64,000 bases of DNA, taken from Candidatus Gemmiger stercoravium. Its GTDB lineage: Bacteria; Bacillota; Clostridia; Oscillospirales; Ruminococcaceae. This document shows, piece by piece, positions 25,719 to 35,110 of this stretch. Position 1 is the stretch's first letter. The number at the start of each line of letters is the position of its first letter. Where the stretch lies: contig DWWE01000110.1 in the NCBI GenBank assembly GCA_019119835.1, positions 1 through 64,000 on the forward strand, in the 5' to 3' direction. A program made the translations under genes and the position numbers. The notes under the pieces were generated by a model, which was given only the letters and a program-made list of their open reading frames with translations, did not search any database and was not told where the DNA came from.

Positions 25719-26036
25719 GGCGTGTCCTTTCTGCCCGTTTGCCAGGGCGGCCCCGCCGCGGCGGGGCGTCAATACATCCCGGGATGGATCCGACAAATCC
25801 CCGGTGCCGTCTGATTCGCTGAAAAGCAGCGCCTGCTGTGCTGCGGGGTCCTGCCGCATACAAAGTATGGCGGCGGTCTCGCGCCTTACGTTCGCACCTT
25901 TTTTGGTTTGGCGAATTTTCCACCCTGTTTGATGGATCAGATACACCTTAGTATACCACATTCCCGAGCGTTGGAAAATCCTTTTTTCACATCCTGCCCG
26001 AGGGGAAAGCGTTCCCCCGCAGAAAGGAGCGTCGTC
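25719..26036. promoter_or_regulatory. Divergent intergenic region with overlapping promoters (25929-25978)
   Basis: Plus: TTGATG, 17 nt, TATACC (25929-25957) towards YfhO. Minus: TTTTCC, 17 nt, TATACT (25950-25978) towards YfbR. The -10 boxes overlap on opposite strands (GTATACC), so only one can be open at a time. The remaining leader toward YfbR is open in frame but lacks an RBS or recognisable peptide. Confidence 0.55.
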
Positions 26037-28394
26037 ATGCCGCTTTCTTTGCCAACCGGCCAAACGGGCCGCAGCCGCTACGGCCAGGTATTCCTGCTTT
26101 GCCTGGCGCTGGCCGCCGCGCTGTTTTTGCCCCACTGCATCGTGGATGCCCTGTCCGGCAGCTTCTTCCATTATGCCGGCGACTTCAACGACCAGATGAT
26201 CCCCTTCTACGCCTATGCCAACGACTTTGTCAAGCAGGGCGGGTCCTTCAGCTGGGCCACCGACCTGGGCAGCGGGTTCGTCAACGCCTACTCCTACTAC
26301 TGCCTGGGTTCGCCCTTTTTCTGGCTGACCATCTGGGTGCCCTCCCGCTGGATGCCCTACACGATGGTGCCGATGCTCTGCCTGAAGTTTGCCGTGGCCG
26401 GCGGCGGGGCCTATCTGTGGCTGCGCCGCTGGGTGAAGGACGACCGCTGGAGCGTGCTGGGGGCGGTGCTCTACGCCTTCTGCGGGTACAACGTTTATAA
26501 TATCTTCTTCTACTTTTTTCTGGACAGCGCCGCGCTGTTCCCCTATATGCTGGCCGCGCTGGACGACGCCGTGCTGGACCGCAAGGCCGGGCGCTTCCCG
26601 TTCTGGGTGGCGGTGAACCTGCTCACCAACTATTTCTTTTTTGCCGGGCAGGCGGTGTTCCTGCTGCTGTACTTCCTGTGCCTGTGCGCCGGGCGGGTCT
26701 ACCGCCTTACCCTCCGGCTGTTCGGCCGCCTGGCCTTCGAGACGGTGCTGGGCTGCGCGCTGGGCTGTGCGCTGCTGATCCCAGCAGCGCTCTCCCTGAT
26801 CCAGAACCCCCGCACCATCGACCCCTTCGACGGCTACGGCTACCTGGTCTACAACAAAGCCCAGCAGTATCTGGCCATCCTGTTCAGCGCCTTCCTGGTA
26901 CCGGACGCCCCCTACCTCACCGACCTGTTCAGCGAAGGGGTCATCAAATGGACCAGCCTGTCGGCCTACCTGCCGGTGGTGGGGCTGGCCGGCGGCCTGG
27001 CTTTCTGCCAGGTGTTCCGCCGCCATCCCTTCGCTCGGCTGCTGAAGATCTGTGTGGTCTGCGCCTTTGTGCCGGTGCTCAACAGCCTGTTCTATGCGCT
27101 CAACTCCAGCTACTACGCCCGCTGGTATTACATGCCGCTGCTGGTGCTCTGCGCGGCCACGGTCATGGCGCTGCAGCGCCCGGCTCTGCGCCGGTCCCGC
27201 CTGCCCGGGACCTTCCGCCTGGTGCTGCTGGTCACCCTGGCCTCGGCGGCCTTTGCGCTGGTCCCCACCCGGAACGAGGATGGGGAGCTGGTCGTCGGCG
27301 TGGTGGACAACCAGTGGCGGTTCTGGGGGCTGCTGGCCACCACCCTGGTGGGGTACGGGCTGTTTGCCTGGCTGCTTCGCCTGGGCCGGCGGATGCCCCA
27401 GCGGCTGGCCGGTCTGCTGCTGGCGGGGGTGATGGGCTTTTCCTTTTTATATGGCAATGTACATCTGTCCATCGCCAAGTATGCCCAGTGGTACAACGAT
27501 GCGGACTATGTGGCCCAGACCTGGGGCCAGGTGGAGGAACTGCGCGGCACCCTGCCGCAGGACGCTTTCTACCGGCTGGACACCTACGAGTGCTACAACA
27601 ACATCGGCGTGTGGCTGGACCGGCCCTGCATCAACTGCTTCCATTCCACCGTGGCGCCCCATATCCTGGAATTCTACCCCTCGGTGGGGGTCACGCGGGA
27701 CGTGAACTCCAAGCCGGAGGTCAGCCTTTATGCGCTGCGCGGTCTGCTCAGCGTGCGGTACACGCTGGTGCCCAGGGACAAGGTGGCCGATTGGGAGGAG
27801 CAAGCCCTGCAGGGCTGGGCCCTGGCCGCCACCACCGGCCAGTACGCCCTGTATGAAAATGAAAACTGGGTGCCGATGGGCCTGACCTACGACTATTACA
27901 TCACCCCGGAAGAGTTTGAACAGCTGCCCGAAGACCAGCGGGCGGCGGTGCTGATGAAGGCGCTGCTGCTCACCGAAGAGCAGGCGGCGGCCAGCTCGCT
28001 TGCGCCGCTGCCTGAGGACCAGCGCAGCGATTGCAGCTGGGAAGCCTATGTACAGGACTGCGCCGACCGCCGCGCCACGGCGGCCGAAGACTTCACCGCC
28101 ACCCGCACCGGCTTCACCGCCAAAGTCCGGCAGGATACCGAGACGCTGGTGCTCTTCGCCGTGCCCTATGACGACGGCTTTTCCGCCACCGTCAACGGCC
28201 AGCCGGCCGAGATTCTGTCGGTGGACAACGGCCTGATGGCGGTGCAGGTGCCGGCCGGCGAATCCGACATCGTCTTCACCTACCGCACGCCGGGGCTCCG
28301 GCTGTCGGCGGAGATCTCGCTGTCGGCGCTGGCGGGTTATGCGGTGTATCTGCTGGTGCTGCGCCGCCGGCGGCAGGCTGCAAAAACGGCGTGA
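26037..28394 (+). CDS. YfhO-family polytopic membrane protein (GT-C type)
   Basis: 785 residues with a dozen or more hydrophobic helices over the first two thirds and a soluble extracytoplasmic C-terminal domain ending in one last helix and RRRRQAAKTA. The loop YAGDFNDQMIPFYAYANDFVKQGG with its Asp residues is the family signature after helix 1. In Bacillus/Listeria, YfhO-type proteins act as GT-C glycosyltransferases decorating cell-wall polymers such as lipoteichoic acid. Start MPLSLPTGQ has AAAGGAG; the track start at 25908 precedes the promoter. Tex follows 76 nt later. Confidence 0.9.
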   Translation: MPLSLPTGQTGRSRYGQVFLLCLALAAALFLPHCIVDALSGSFFHYAGDFNDQMIPFYAYANDFVKQGGSFSWATDLGSGFVNAYSYYCLGSPFFWLTIWVPSRWMPYTMVPMLCLKFAVAGGGAYLWLRRWVKDDRWSVLGAVLYAFCGYNVYNIFFYFFLDSAALFPYMLAALDDAVLDRKAGRFPFWVAVNLLTNYFFFAGQAVFLLLYFLCLCAGRVYRLTLRLFGRLAFETVLGCALGCALLIPAALSLIQNPRTIDPFDGYGYLVYNKAQQYLAILFSAFLVPDAPYLTDLFSEGVIKWTSLSAYLPVVGLAGGLAFCQVFRRHPFARLLKICVVCAFVPVLNSLFYALNSSYYARWYYMPLLVLCAATVMALQRPALRRSRLPGTFRLVLLVTLASAAFALVPTRNEDGELVVGVVDNQWRFWGLLATTLVGYGLFAWLLRLGRRMPQRLAGLLLAGVMGFSFLYGNVHLSIAKYAQWYNDADYVAQTWGQVEELRGTLPQDAFYRLDTYECYNNIGVWLDRPCINCFHSTVAPHILEFYPSVGVTRDVNSKPEVSLYALRGLLSVRYTLVPRDKVADWEEQALQGWALAATTGQYALYENENWVPMGLTYDYYITPEEFEQLPEDQRAAVLMKALLLTEEQAAASSLAPLPEDQRSDCSWEAYVQDCADRRATAAEDFTATRTGFTAKVRQDTETLVLFAVPYDDGFSATVNGQPAEILSVDNGLMAVQVPAGESDIVFTYRTPGLRLSAEISLSALAGYAVYLLVLRRRRQAAKTA

Positions 28395-28470
28395 GACCCG
28401 CCGGCCGACCCGGTCAGGCGGATGTGTCCCGCCAGAACGTATACGGATCTACACACAGAGAGGAACCATA

Positions 28471-30657
<2,187 letters not shown>

Positions 30658-30682
30658 GGTTTGATTATGGAGGAATGTTGTG

Positions 30683-30709
30683 CTTCCGGCAGAACGACCG
30701 GAAGGCTTT
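30683..30709 (+). terminator. Weak terminator candidate after tex
   Basis: CTTCCGG/CCGGAAG stem with 8-nt loop and then GCTTTG. A second small hairpin GCAACAT/ATGTTGC with TATTTGT lies at 30845-30870. Confidence 0.4.
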
Positions 30710-30908
30710 GAAGGGCAAAAACCTGTAAAGTTTTGGAAAAATTGAAAATAATGGAACTGTAATATAAAAATCGCACCTCAAAAAACTATAAATCTGTGAA
30801 TAGAAAAGTACAAATCCTGGAAATCATGGTCAGACCGTCCAAAAGGCAACATGACGGATGTTGCTATTTGTGCATCTTGTAGAAAAAACGATGCCAATAC
30901 TGAGCAAG

Positions 30909-30939
30909 TTGACTAAAATTGGGCGGCGCGTGCTATAAT
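30909..30939 (+). promoter_or_regulatory. Promoter of the HPr-like gene
   Basis: TTGACT, 19 nt, TATAAT with TGC just before the -10 (extended -10). The long spacer may be offset by the extension. Confidence 0.7.
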
Positions 30940-31044
30940 ACCGACTGTAAGGCAAGGGTGAGCACCCCGCAAGGGCGTCCGGCTCCCCGCCTTGCCCGCA
31001 CCGGAATAGGCCGGTGCGCTGGGACATGTATGGAGGTCTTTATT

Positions 31045-31266
31045 ATGGTAAGACAAGTCAAGGTTTCCAACTTCACCGAAGTTCAGGGGATCGTGTCTGC
31101 CGCTGCCAAATGCTACAACGAGGTTGGCGTGCATGACATGAAGGGCAGCATTGCCGATGCGAAGAGCATTCTGGGAATGATGAGCTTGGATTACAGCCGT
31201 CCCGTGAAGATTGTCTGTGAAGACGAAAAGGATCTGGATCGTGTGATCCGTGCCGTGAAACAGTAA
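31045..31266 (+). CDS. Crh-like HPr-family protein lacking the active-site His
   Basis: 73 residues. The second half DAKSILGMMSLDYSRPVKIVCEDEKDLD matches the HPr/Crh regulatory-serine block (HPr: KSIMGVMSL), including the Ser phosphorylated by HPr kinase in Firmicutes. The first half reads FTEVQGIVSAAAKCYNE where HPr has GLHARPA, so the phosphotransfer His is absent. This pattern resembles B. subtilis Crh, a CcpA co-regulator, suggesting a regulatory and not a PTS carrier role. Start has TGGAGG. A 39-residue ORF follows. Confidence 0.82.
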   Translation: MVRQVKVSNFTEVQGIVSAAAKCYNEVGVHDMKGSIADAKSILGMMSLDYSRPVKIVCEDEKDLDRVIRAVKQ

Positions 31267-31332
31267 GTTTACAACTACAACAAAGAAAGGGTCGCCGATG
31301 CTTTGTGCGGCCTGCGTAAAGGAGCGATTTTT

Positions 31333-31452
31333 ATGTCTATGCGTTATCTGACCACTCTGCTGACCGGTGTCCGTCTGAATATGGAGTGCGGCACCGCGGG
31401 TGACGTTCGTGAAGCGGTCGATCTGGCCCGCAACACCTTCAGCAAGCAGTAA
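31333..31452 (+). CDS. 39-residue small ORF downstream of the HPr-like gene
   Basis: MSMRYLTTLLTGVRLNMECGTAGDVREAVDLARNTFSKQ, too short for the ORF track. A perfect AAAGGAG sits 8 nt before the ATG, and a strong terminator follows 27 nt after the stop, so it belongs to the same transcript as the HPr-like gene. It has one short amphipathic N-terminal stretch and an acidic/helical C-terminal half. No family recognised; a peptide partner of the Crh-like protein is only a guess. Confidence 0.65.
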   Translation: MSMRYLTTLLTGVRLNMECGTAGDVREAVDLARNTFSKQ

Positions 31453-31478
31453 GGACCCGCTGCCCTGGGCAGCGTAAC

Positions 31479-31532
31479 AAAAGCGGCGTGCCGCAGGAAC
31501 CTGGTTTCCTGCGGCACGCCGCTTTTATTTTG
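31479..31532. terminator. Terminator after the 39-aa ORF, shared with the MATE gene
   Basis: A 21-bp stem AAAAGCGGCGTGCCGCAGGAA with 7-nt loop, followed by ATTTT on plus; A-rich 5' arm makes it bidirectional. Confidence 0.93.
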
Positions 31533-31559
31533 CAGCGCAGCGGCCCCGGCGCGGCCGGT

Positions 31560-32921
31560 TCAGATCACCTTGTGGTCCATCCATCGGTTGCGGGCAAAGC
31601 GAACGCCGAACAGGATGTCCCGGAAGAACCAGTCGATGAACATCCCCATCCAGACGCCCAGCAGCCCCATGCCCAGGTTGAGCACAAAGAAGTAGCTCAG
31701 CATCACCCGGAACACCCACATGCTTACAATGCTCACCGCCATCGTGAACTTGGCGTCCCCGCCGGCGCGCAGGGCGCTGGGCAGGGTAAAGCTGATCGCC
31801 CACAGCAGCACGCTGCACACCGAGAACCACCGCAGCACCTGCACCCCCATGGCCGTGGCTTCGGCCGTAAGGTTGAACAGCGCACACAGCCCCGGTGCAA
31901 ACAGGAACAGGGTGATGTTGGTCAGCGCCAGGCCGGCCATGGCGATGCCAAGCAGCACAAGGGTGTACCGCTTGGCCTGCTTTTTCTCCCCGGCGCCCAG
32001 GCACTGCCCCACCACCGGGATCATGGCCAGGCTCATGGTGTTGCCGGGGATGTTGGCCAGCCCGGAGATGGAGTTGGCCACCGCGTTGGCGGCGATGGCG
32101 GAGGTGCCCAGCGTGGAGGTCAGGCTGCTCACACAGAGCTTGCCGATCTGGAACATGCCGTTTTCCAGCCCGGAAGGAATGCCGATGCCGAGAATGCGCA
32201 GGATCATCTGCCGGTCCGGCTTCATCTCGGCCAGGCTGGCAATGTGCAGCGGGTTTTCCACCTGCTGCTGTTGCCAGAACACCCAGATGGCCGCGAAAAT
32301 GCGCCCCGCCAGCGTCGCCAGGGCGGCCCCCAGCACCCCCATCCGGAATCCGTAAATCAGGATGGCGTTGCCGCCGATGTTGATGACGTTCATCACCAGG
32401 CTGGCCAGCATGCTGATGCGGCTGTTGCCCTGGGCGCGGAACAGGGCGGCGCCGGCGTTGTAGGCGCCGATGAAGGGGTAGGAGATGGCGCTGACGATGA
32501 AGTACTGCTCGGCAAACCGCATCACGTCCGCGTCGATCTGCCCGAACACCAGCCGCAGGATCGGCCGGCAGAAAAGCAGCGCCGCCGCCATCACCGACAC
32601 CGTGCTGACAGCCAGCACGGTGTACAGCTGGGCGGCGCTTTTGCGGGCGTTTTCGCCGTCCTGCCGGCCCAGGTACTGGCTGCCGATCACGGCGCCGCCG
32701 GTGGCCAGCGCCGCCAGGACCTGGATGATCAGCACGTTGATGCTGTCCACAAGGCTCACGCTGGAGACGGCGGCTTCCCCCACGCCCGAGACCATCAGGG
32801 TATCGGCCATCCCCATCGTGACGCTGAGGATCTGCTCCAGCAGCATCGGAAGGATCAGGGCGGTCAGCGCCTGGCGGCTGAACAGCGGACGACTCTGCGA
32901 AGTTTGCGTTGCAATGTCCAT
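31560..32921 (-). CDS. MATE-family efflux transporter
   Basis: 453-residue inner-membrane antiporter with twelve predicted helices in two repeats. LILPMLLEQILSVTMGMADTLMVS opens repeat 1 (with the conserved M-x-D region) and RILGIGIPSGLENGMFQIGKL opens repeat 2, as in NorM/DinF-type drug or metabolite exporters using Na+ or H+. The start MDIATQTSQ lacks a strong RBS (GTGAAGAAAAA). It is monocistronic, with its own strong promoter and a shared terminator. Substrate unknown. Confidence 0.92.
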   Translation of the reverse strand: MDIATQTSQSRPLFSRQALTALILPMLLEQILSVTMGMADTLMVSGVGEAAVSSVSLVDSINVLIIQVLAALATGGAVIGSQYLGRQDGENARKSAAQLYTVLAVSTVSVMAAALLFCRPILRLVFGQIDADVMRFAEQYFIVSAISYPFIGAYNAGAALFRAQGNSRISMLASLVMNVINIGGNAILIYGFRMGVLGAALATLAGRIFAAIWVFWQQQQVENPLHIASLAEMKPDRQMILRILGIGIPSGLENGMFQIGKLCVSSLTSTLGTSAIAANAVANSISGLANIPGNTMSLAMIPVVGQCLGAGEKKQAKRYTLVLLGIAMAGLALTNITLFLFAPGLCALFNLTAEATAMGVQVLRWFSVCSVLLWAISFTLPSALRAGGDAKFTMAVSIVSMWVFRVMLSYFFVLNLGMGLLGVWMGMFIDWFFRDILFGVRFARNRWMDHKVI

Positions 32922-32984
32922 TTTTTCTTCACGACCTATACCAGAATCTCGGCCCGGGCACGGCGGCCGGGCCTGTCTGAGCGT

Positions 32985-33014
32985 ATTATAGGACCGGCGC
33001 CGCCGGCCTGTCAA
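32985..33014 (-). promoter_or_regulatory. Promoter of the MATE gene
   Basis: TTGACA, 18 nt, TATAAT on minus, 64 nt before the start codon. Confidence 0.85.
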
Positions 33015-33041
33015 TAGCCCGCGGCCCGCCGGGGCGGACGG

Positions 33042-33070
33042 TTGCTTTTTTTCGAAAAACGCGCTATGCT
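33042..33070 (+). promoter_or_regulatory. Promoter of the MalY/PatB gene
   Basis: TTGCTT, 17 nt, TATGCT; 40 nt before the start codon. Divergent from the MATE promoter 28 nt away. Confidence 0.68.
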
Positions 33071-33110
33071 GGTACCAGATAAAACACGCTGTCAAAGGAG
33101 TGCTGTAGCC

Positions 33111-34322
33111 ATGAAATATGATTTCACCTCGATCATGGACCGCCGCGGCAAGGATGCCATTGCGGTGGACGGCCTGGGCACCAGCCCCGGCTTTACCCCG
33201 GACGCCCCCAAACCGGGTTTTGATGCGATCCCGATGTGGGTGGCGGACATGAACTTCCCCACGGTACCCACCATCCAGCAGGCCATCCTGGAGCGGGTGC
33301 AGCATCCGGCGTTCGGCTATTTTCAGCCGACCCCGGCCTACTATGACGCTATCTGCCGCTGGCAGCAGGTGCGCAACGGCGTCAGCGGCCTGAGCGCGGC
33401 GGACATCGGGTATGAAAACGGTGTGCTGGGCGGCGTTATCTCGGCGCTTACGGCCTTTGCCGCGCCCGGCGACGGGGTGCTGCTCCACAGCCCCACCTAC
33501 ATCGGCTTCACCAACTGCGTGACCAACAACGGCTACCGCATCGTCCACAGCCCGCTGGTCCGGGATGAAGCCGGCGTCTGGCGGATGGATTATGAGGACA
33601 TGGACGCCAAACTCAAGGCCAACAAGATCCATGTAGCCATCTTCTGCAGCCCCCACAACCCCTGCGGCCGTGTCTGGGAGCGCTGGGAGATCGAAAAGGC
33701 GATGGAGGTCTACCGGGCCAACGACTGCCTGGTCATCTCGGACGAGATCTGGTCGGACATCCTGCTCAACGGCCACAGGCACATCCCCACCCAAAGCGTC
33801 AGCGAGGACGCCCGCAACCGCACGGTGGCCCTGTATGCCCCCAGCAAGACCTTCAATCTGGCCGGGCTCGTGGGCAGCTACCACATCATCTACAACCCCT
33901 ATCTGCGGGACCGGGTCACGGCCAAATCCTCCAAATCCCATTACAACGAGATGAACGTCCTGTCCATGCACGCGCTGATCGGCGCCTACCGCCCGGAAGG
34001 CGAGGCGTGGGTGGATGAGCTGTGCGAAGTGCTCAGCGGCAACATCAACTTTGCCTGCGATTACATCGCCGACCGCTTCCCCGGCGTACAGGTCAGCAAA
34101 CCCCAGGGCACTTACATGCTCTTCCTGGACTGCACCCAGTGGTGCGACCGGCACGGCAAGACCATCGACTGGGTGGAAAAGGCCGGCTGGGACGTGGGGG
34201 TGGCCTGGCAGGACGGCCGTATGTTCCACGGCCCCTGTGCGCTGCGCATGAACCTGGCGCTGCCGCTCAGCCGTGTGCAGGAGGCGTTTGACCGCCTGGA
34301 CCGCTACGTCTTCAACGCCTGA
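33111..34322 (+). CDS. MalY/PatB-type PLP-dependent C-S lyase/aminotransferase
   Basis: 403 residues, class I/II fold. MKYDFTSIMDRRGKDAIAVD and AIPMWVADMNFPTVPTIQQAI are MalY/PatB N-terminal signatures; the PLP Lys is in YAPSKTFNLAGL, with CSPHNPCGRVW and ISDEIWSDI upstream. Family members cleave cystathionine or cysteine conjugates to pyruvate, ammonia and a thiol; some act as regulators (MalY). RBS AAAGGAG. Single-gene transcription unit between its promoter and a strong terminator. Confidence 0.93.
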   Translation: MKYDFTSIMDRRGKDAIAVDGLGTSPGFTPDAPKPGFDAIPMWVADMNFPTVPTIQQAILERVQHPAFGYFQPTPAYYDAICRWQQVRNGVSGLSAADIGYENGVLGGVISALTAFAAPGDGVLLHSPTYIGFTNCVTNNGYRIVHSPLVRDEAGVWRMDYEDMDAKLKANKIHVAIFCSPHNPCGRVWERWEIEKAMEVYRANDCLVISDEIWSDILLNGHRHIPTQSVSEDARNRTVALYAPSKTFNLAGLVGSYHIIYNPYLRDRVTAKSSKSHYNEMNVLSMHALIGAYRPEGEAWVDELCEVLSGNINFACDYIADRFPGVQVSKPQGTYMLFLDCTQWCDRHGKTIDWVEKAGWDVGVAWQDGRMFHGPCALRMNLALPLSRVQEAFDRLDRYVFNA

Positions 34323-34387
34323 GCCACCCGGCCGCCAGGGCGGTTCCCGGCGGATCGGCGCAAAAGGGCGCAGCCCCGAAGGTATGA

Positions 34388-34446
34388 AACAGATCGGCCC
34401 CCGAAAGAAGCGAACAGGCTTCCTTCGGGGGCCGATCTGTTTTCGT
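34388..34446. terminator. Terminator between malY-like and ogt
   Basis: A 24-nt near-perfect inverted repeat starting AACAGATCGGCCCCCGAA with loop GAACAG, then TTCGTTTCTTG on plus. Confidence 0.9.
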
Positions 34447-34511
34447 TTCTTGCTTTTCGGCGCGGGGCGCGGGCCGGGCTTTCGGCAGTGCCCGCCTGCG
34501 GCCGGCCCGGG

Positions 34512-34985
34512 TCAGCGGGCGCCTTCCAGGGCGAGCAGCTGCTGTTTGATCGCCAGCCCGCCGGCGTAGCCGCCCAGCCCGCCCCCGCGGTTCACCACCC
34601 GATGGCAGGGCACGACGATCGCCAGGGGATTGTTGTGGTTGGCCATCCCGACGGCGCGTGCACCCCGGGGGCAGCCCACCGCGGCGGCCAGCTCGCCGTA
34701 GCTGCAGGTGGTGCCGTAGGGGATGCGGCACAGCGCCGCCCACACCCGGCGCTGGAACGGCGTGCCCTGCCCGTTCAGCGAAAGGGGCAGGGTGAACTGA
34801 CGCCGCTGCCCGGCAAAGTATTCGTCCAGCTGGGCGGCCGCCAGGGGCAGAACCGGGCAGTCGCCCCGGTCCGGCCCGGGCTGCGGGACAAAATGGACGC
34901 CGCACAGCCCCTGCGCGTCGGCGCAGAGCTGCAGCCAGCCCACCGGCGTGTGGTGATACAGGACACAAAGGGGTTCGGTGTTCAT
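34512..34985 (-). CDS. ogt: Methylated-DNA--protein-cysteine methyltransferase
   Basis: Suicide repair protein moving O6-alkyl groups from guanine onto its own Cys. 157 residues: Ogt-type N-terminal domain, DNA-binding segment GTPFQRRVWAALCRIPYGTTCSYGELA, Arg finger region and active site VPCHRVVNRGGGLGGYAGG. MNTEPLCVLYH start is set by GGGAGG; the track ORF to 35447 is antisense to the PBP gene. Own promoter; single gene. Confidence 0.95.
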   Translation of the reverse strand: MNTEPLCVLYHHTPVGWLQLCADAQGLCGVHFVPQPGPDRGDCPVLPLAAAQLDEYFAGQRRQFTLPLSLNGQGTPFQRRVWAALCRIPYGTTCSYGELAAAVGCPRGARAVGMANHNNPLAIVVPCHRVVNRGGGLGGYAGGLAIKQQLLALEGAR

Positions 34986-35027
34986 GCGGCATACCTCCCG
35001 GGGCCCGCCGCGGCGGGCGTTTTCCAT

Positions 35028-35056
35028 ATTATACACCGGGGTCTGCCGGCCTGCAA
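35028..35056 (-). promoter_or_regulatory. ogt promoter
   Basis: TTGCAG, 17 nt, TATAAT on minus; 42 nt before the start codon. Confidence 0.78.
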
Positions 35057-35110
35057 GGGCATATCCCGGGGGCCGGCGGCATATCTCTCTGGAGAGAGGG
35101 GGGACCCGCC

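Larger units (their letters stand above)
30658..31044. other. 387-nt AT-rich intergenic region and structured leader before the HPr-like gene
   Basis: The first 250 nt are markedly AT-rich against a GC-rich background and hold only weak hairpins. From the promoter at 30909 the transcript leader carries GGCAAGG/CCTTGCC (30951-30996) and GCACCGG/CCGGTGC (30998-31017) stems before the TGGAGG site. No credible gene or known RNA family is recognised. Confidence 0.55.

Noticed and set aside
25719-27026. N-terminal 436 residues of the minus-strand 636-aa ORF
   Set aside because: Mostly antisense to the YfhO gene; the conserved YfbR N-terminus begins at 25718 with an RBS.
31300-31360. Overlapping 17-codon ORF (MLCAACVKERFLC...) before the 39-aa ORF
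   Set aside because: Weak RBS, overlaps the better-supported ORF and its AAAGGAG site.
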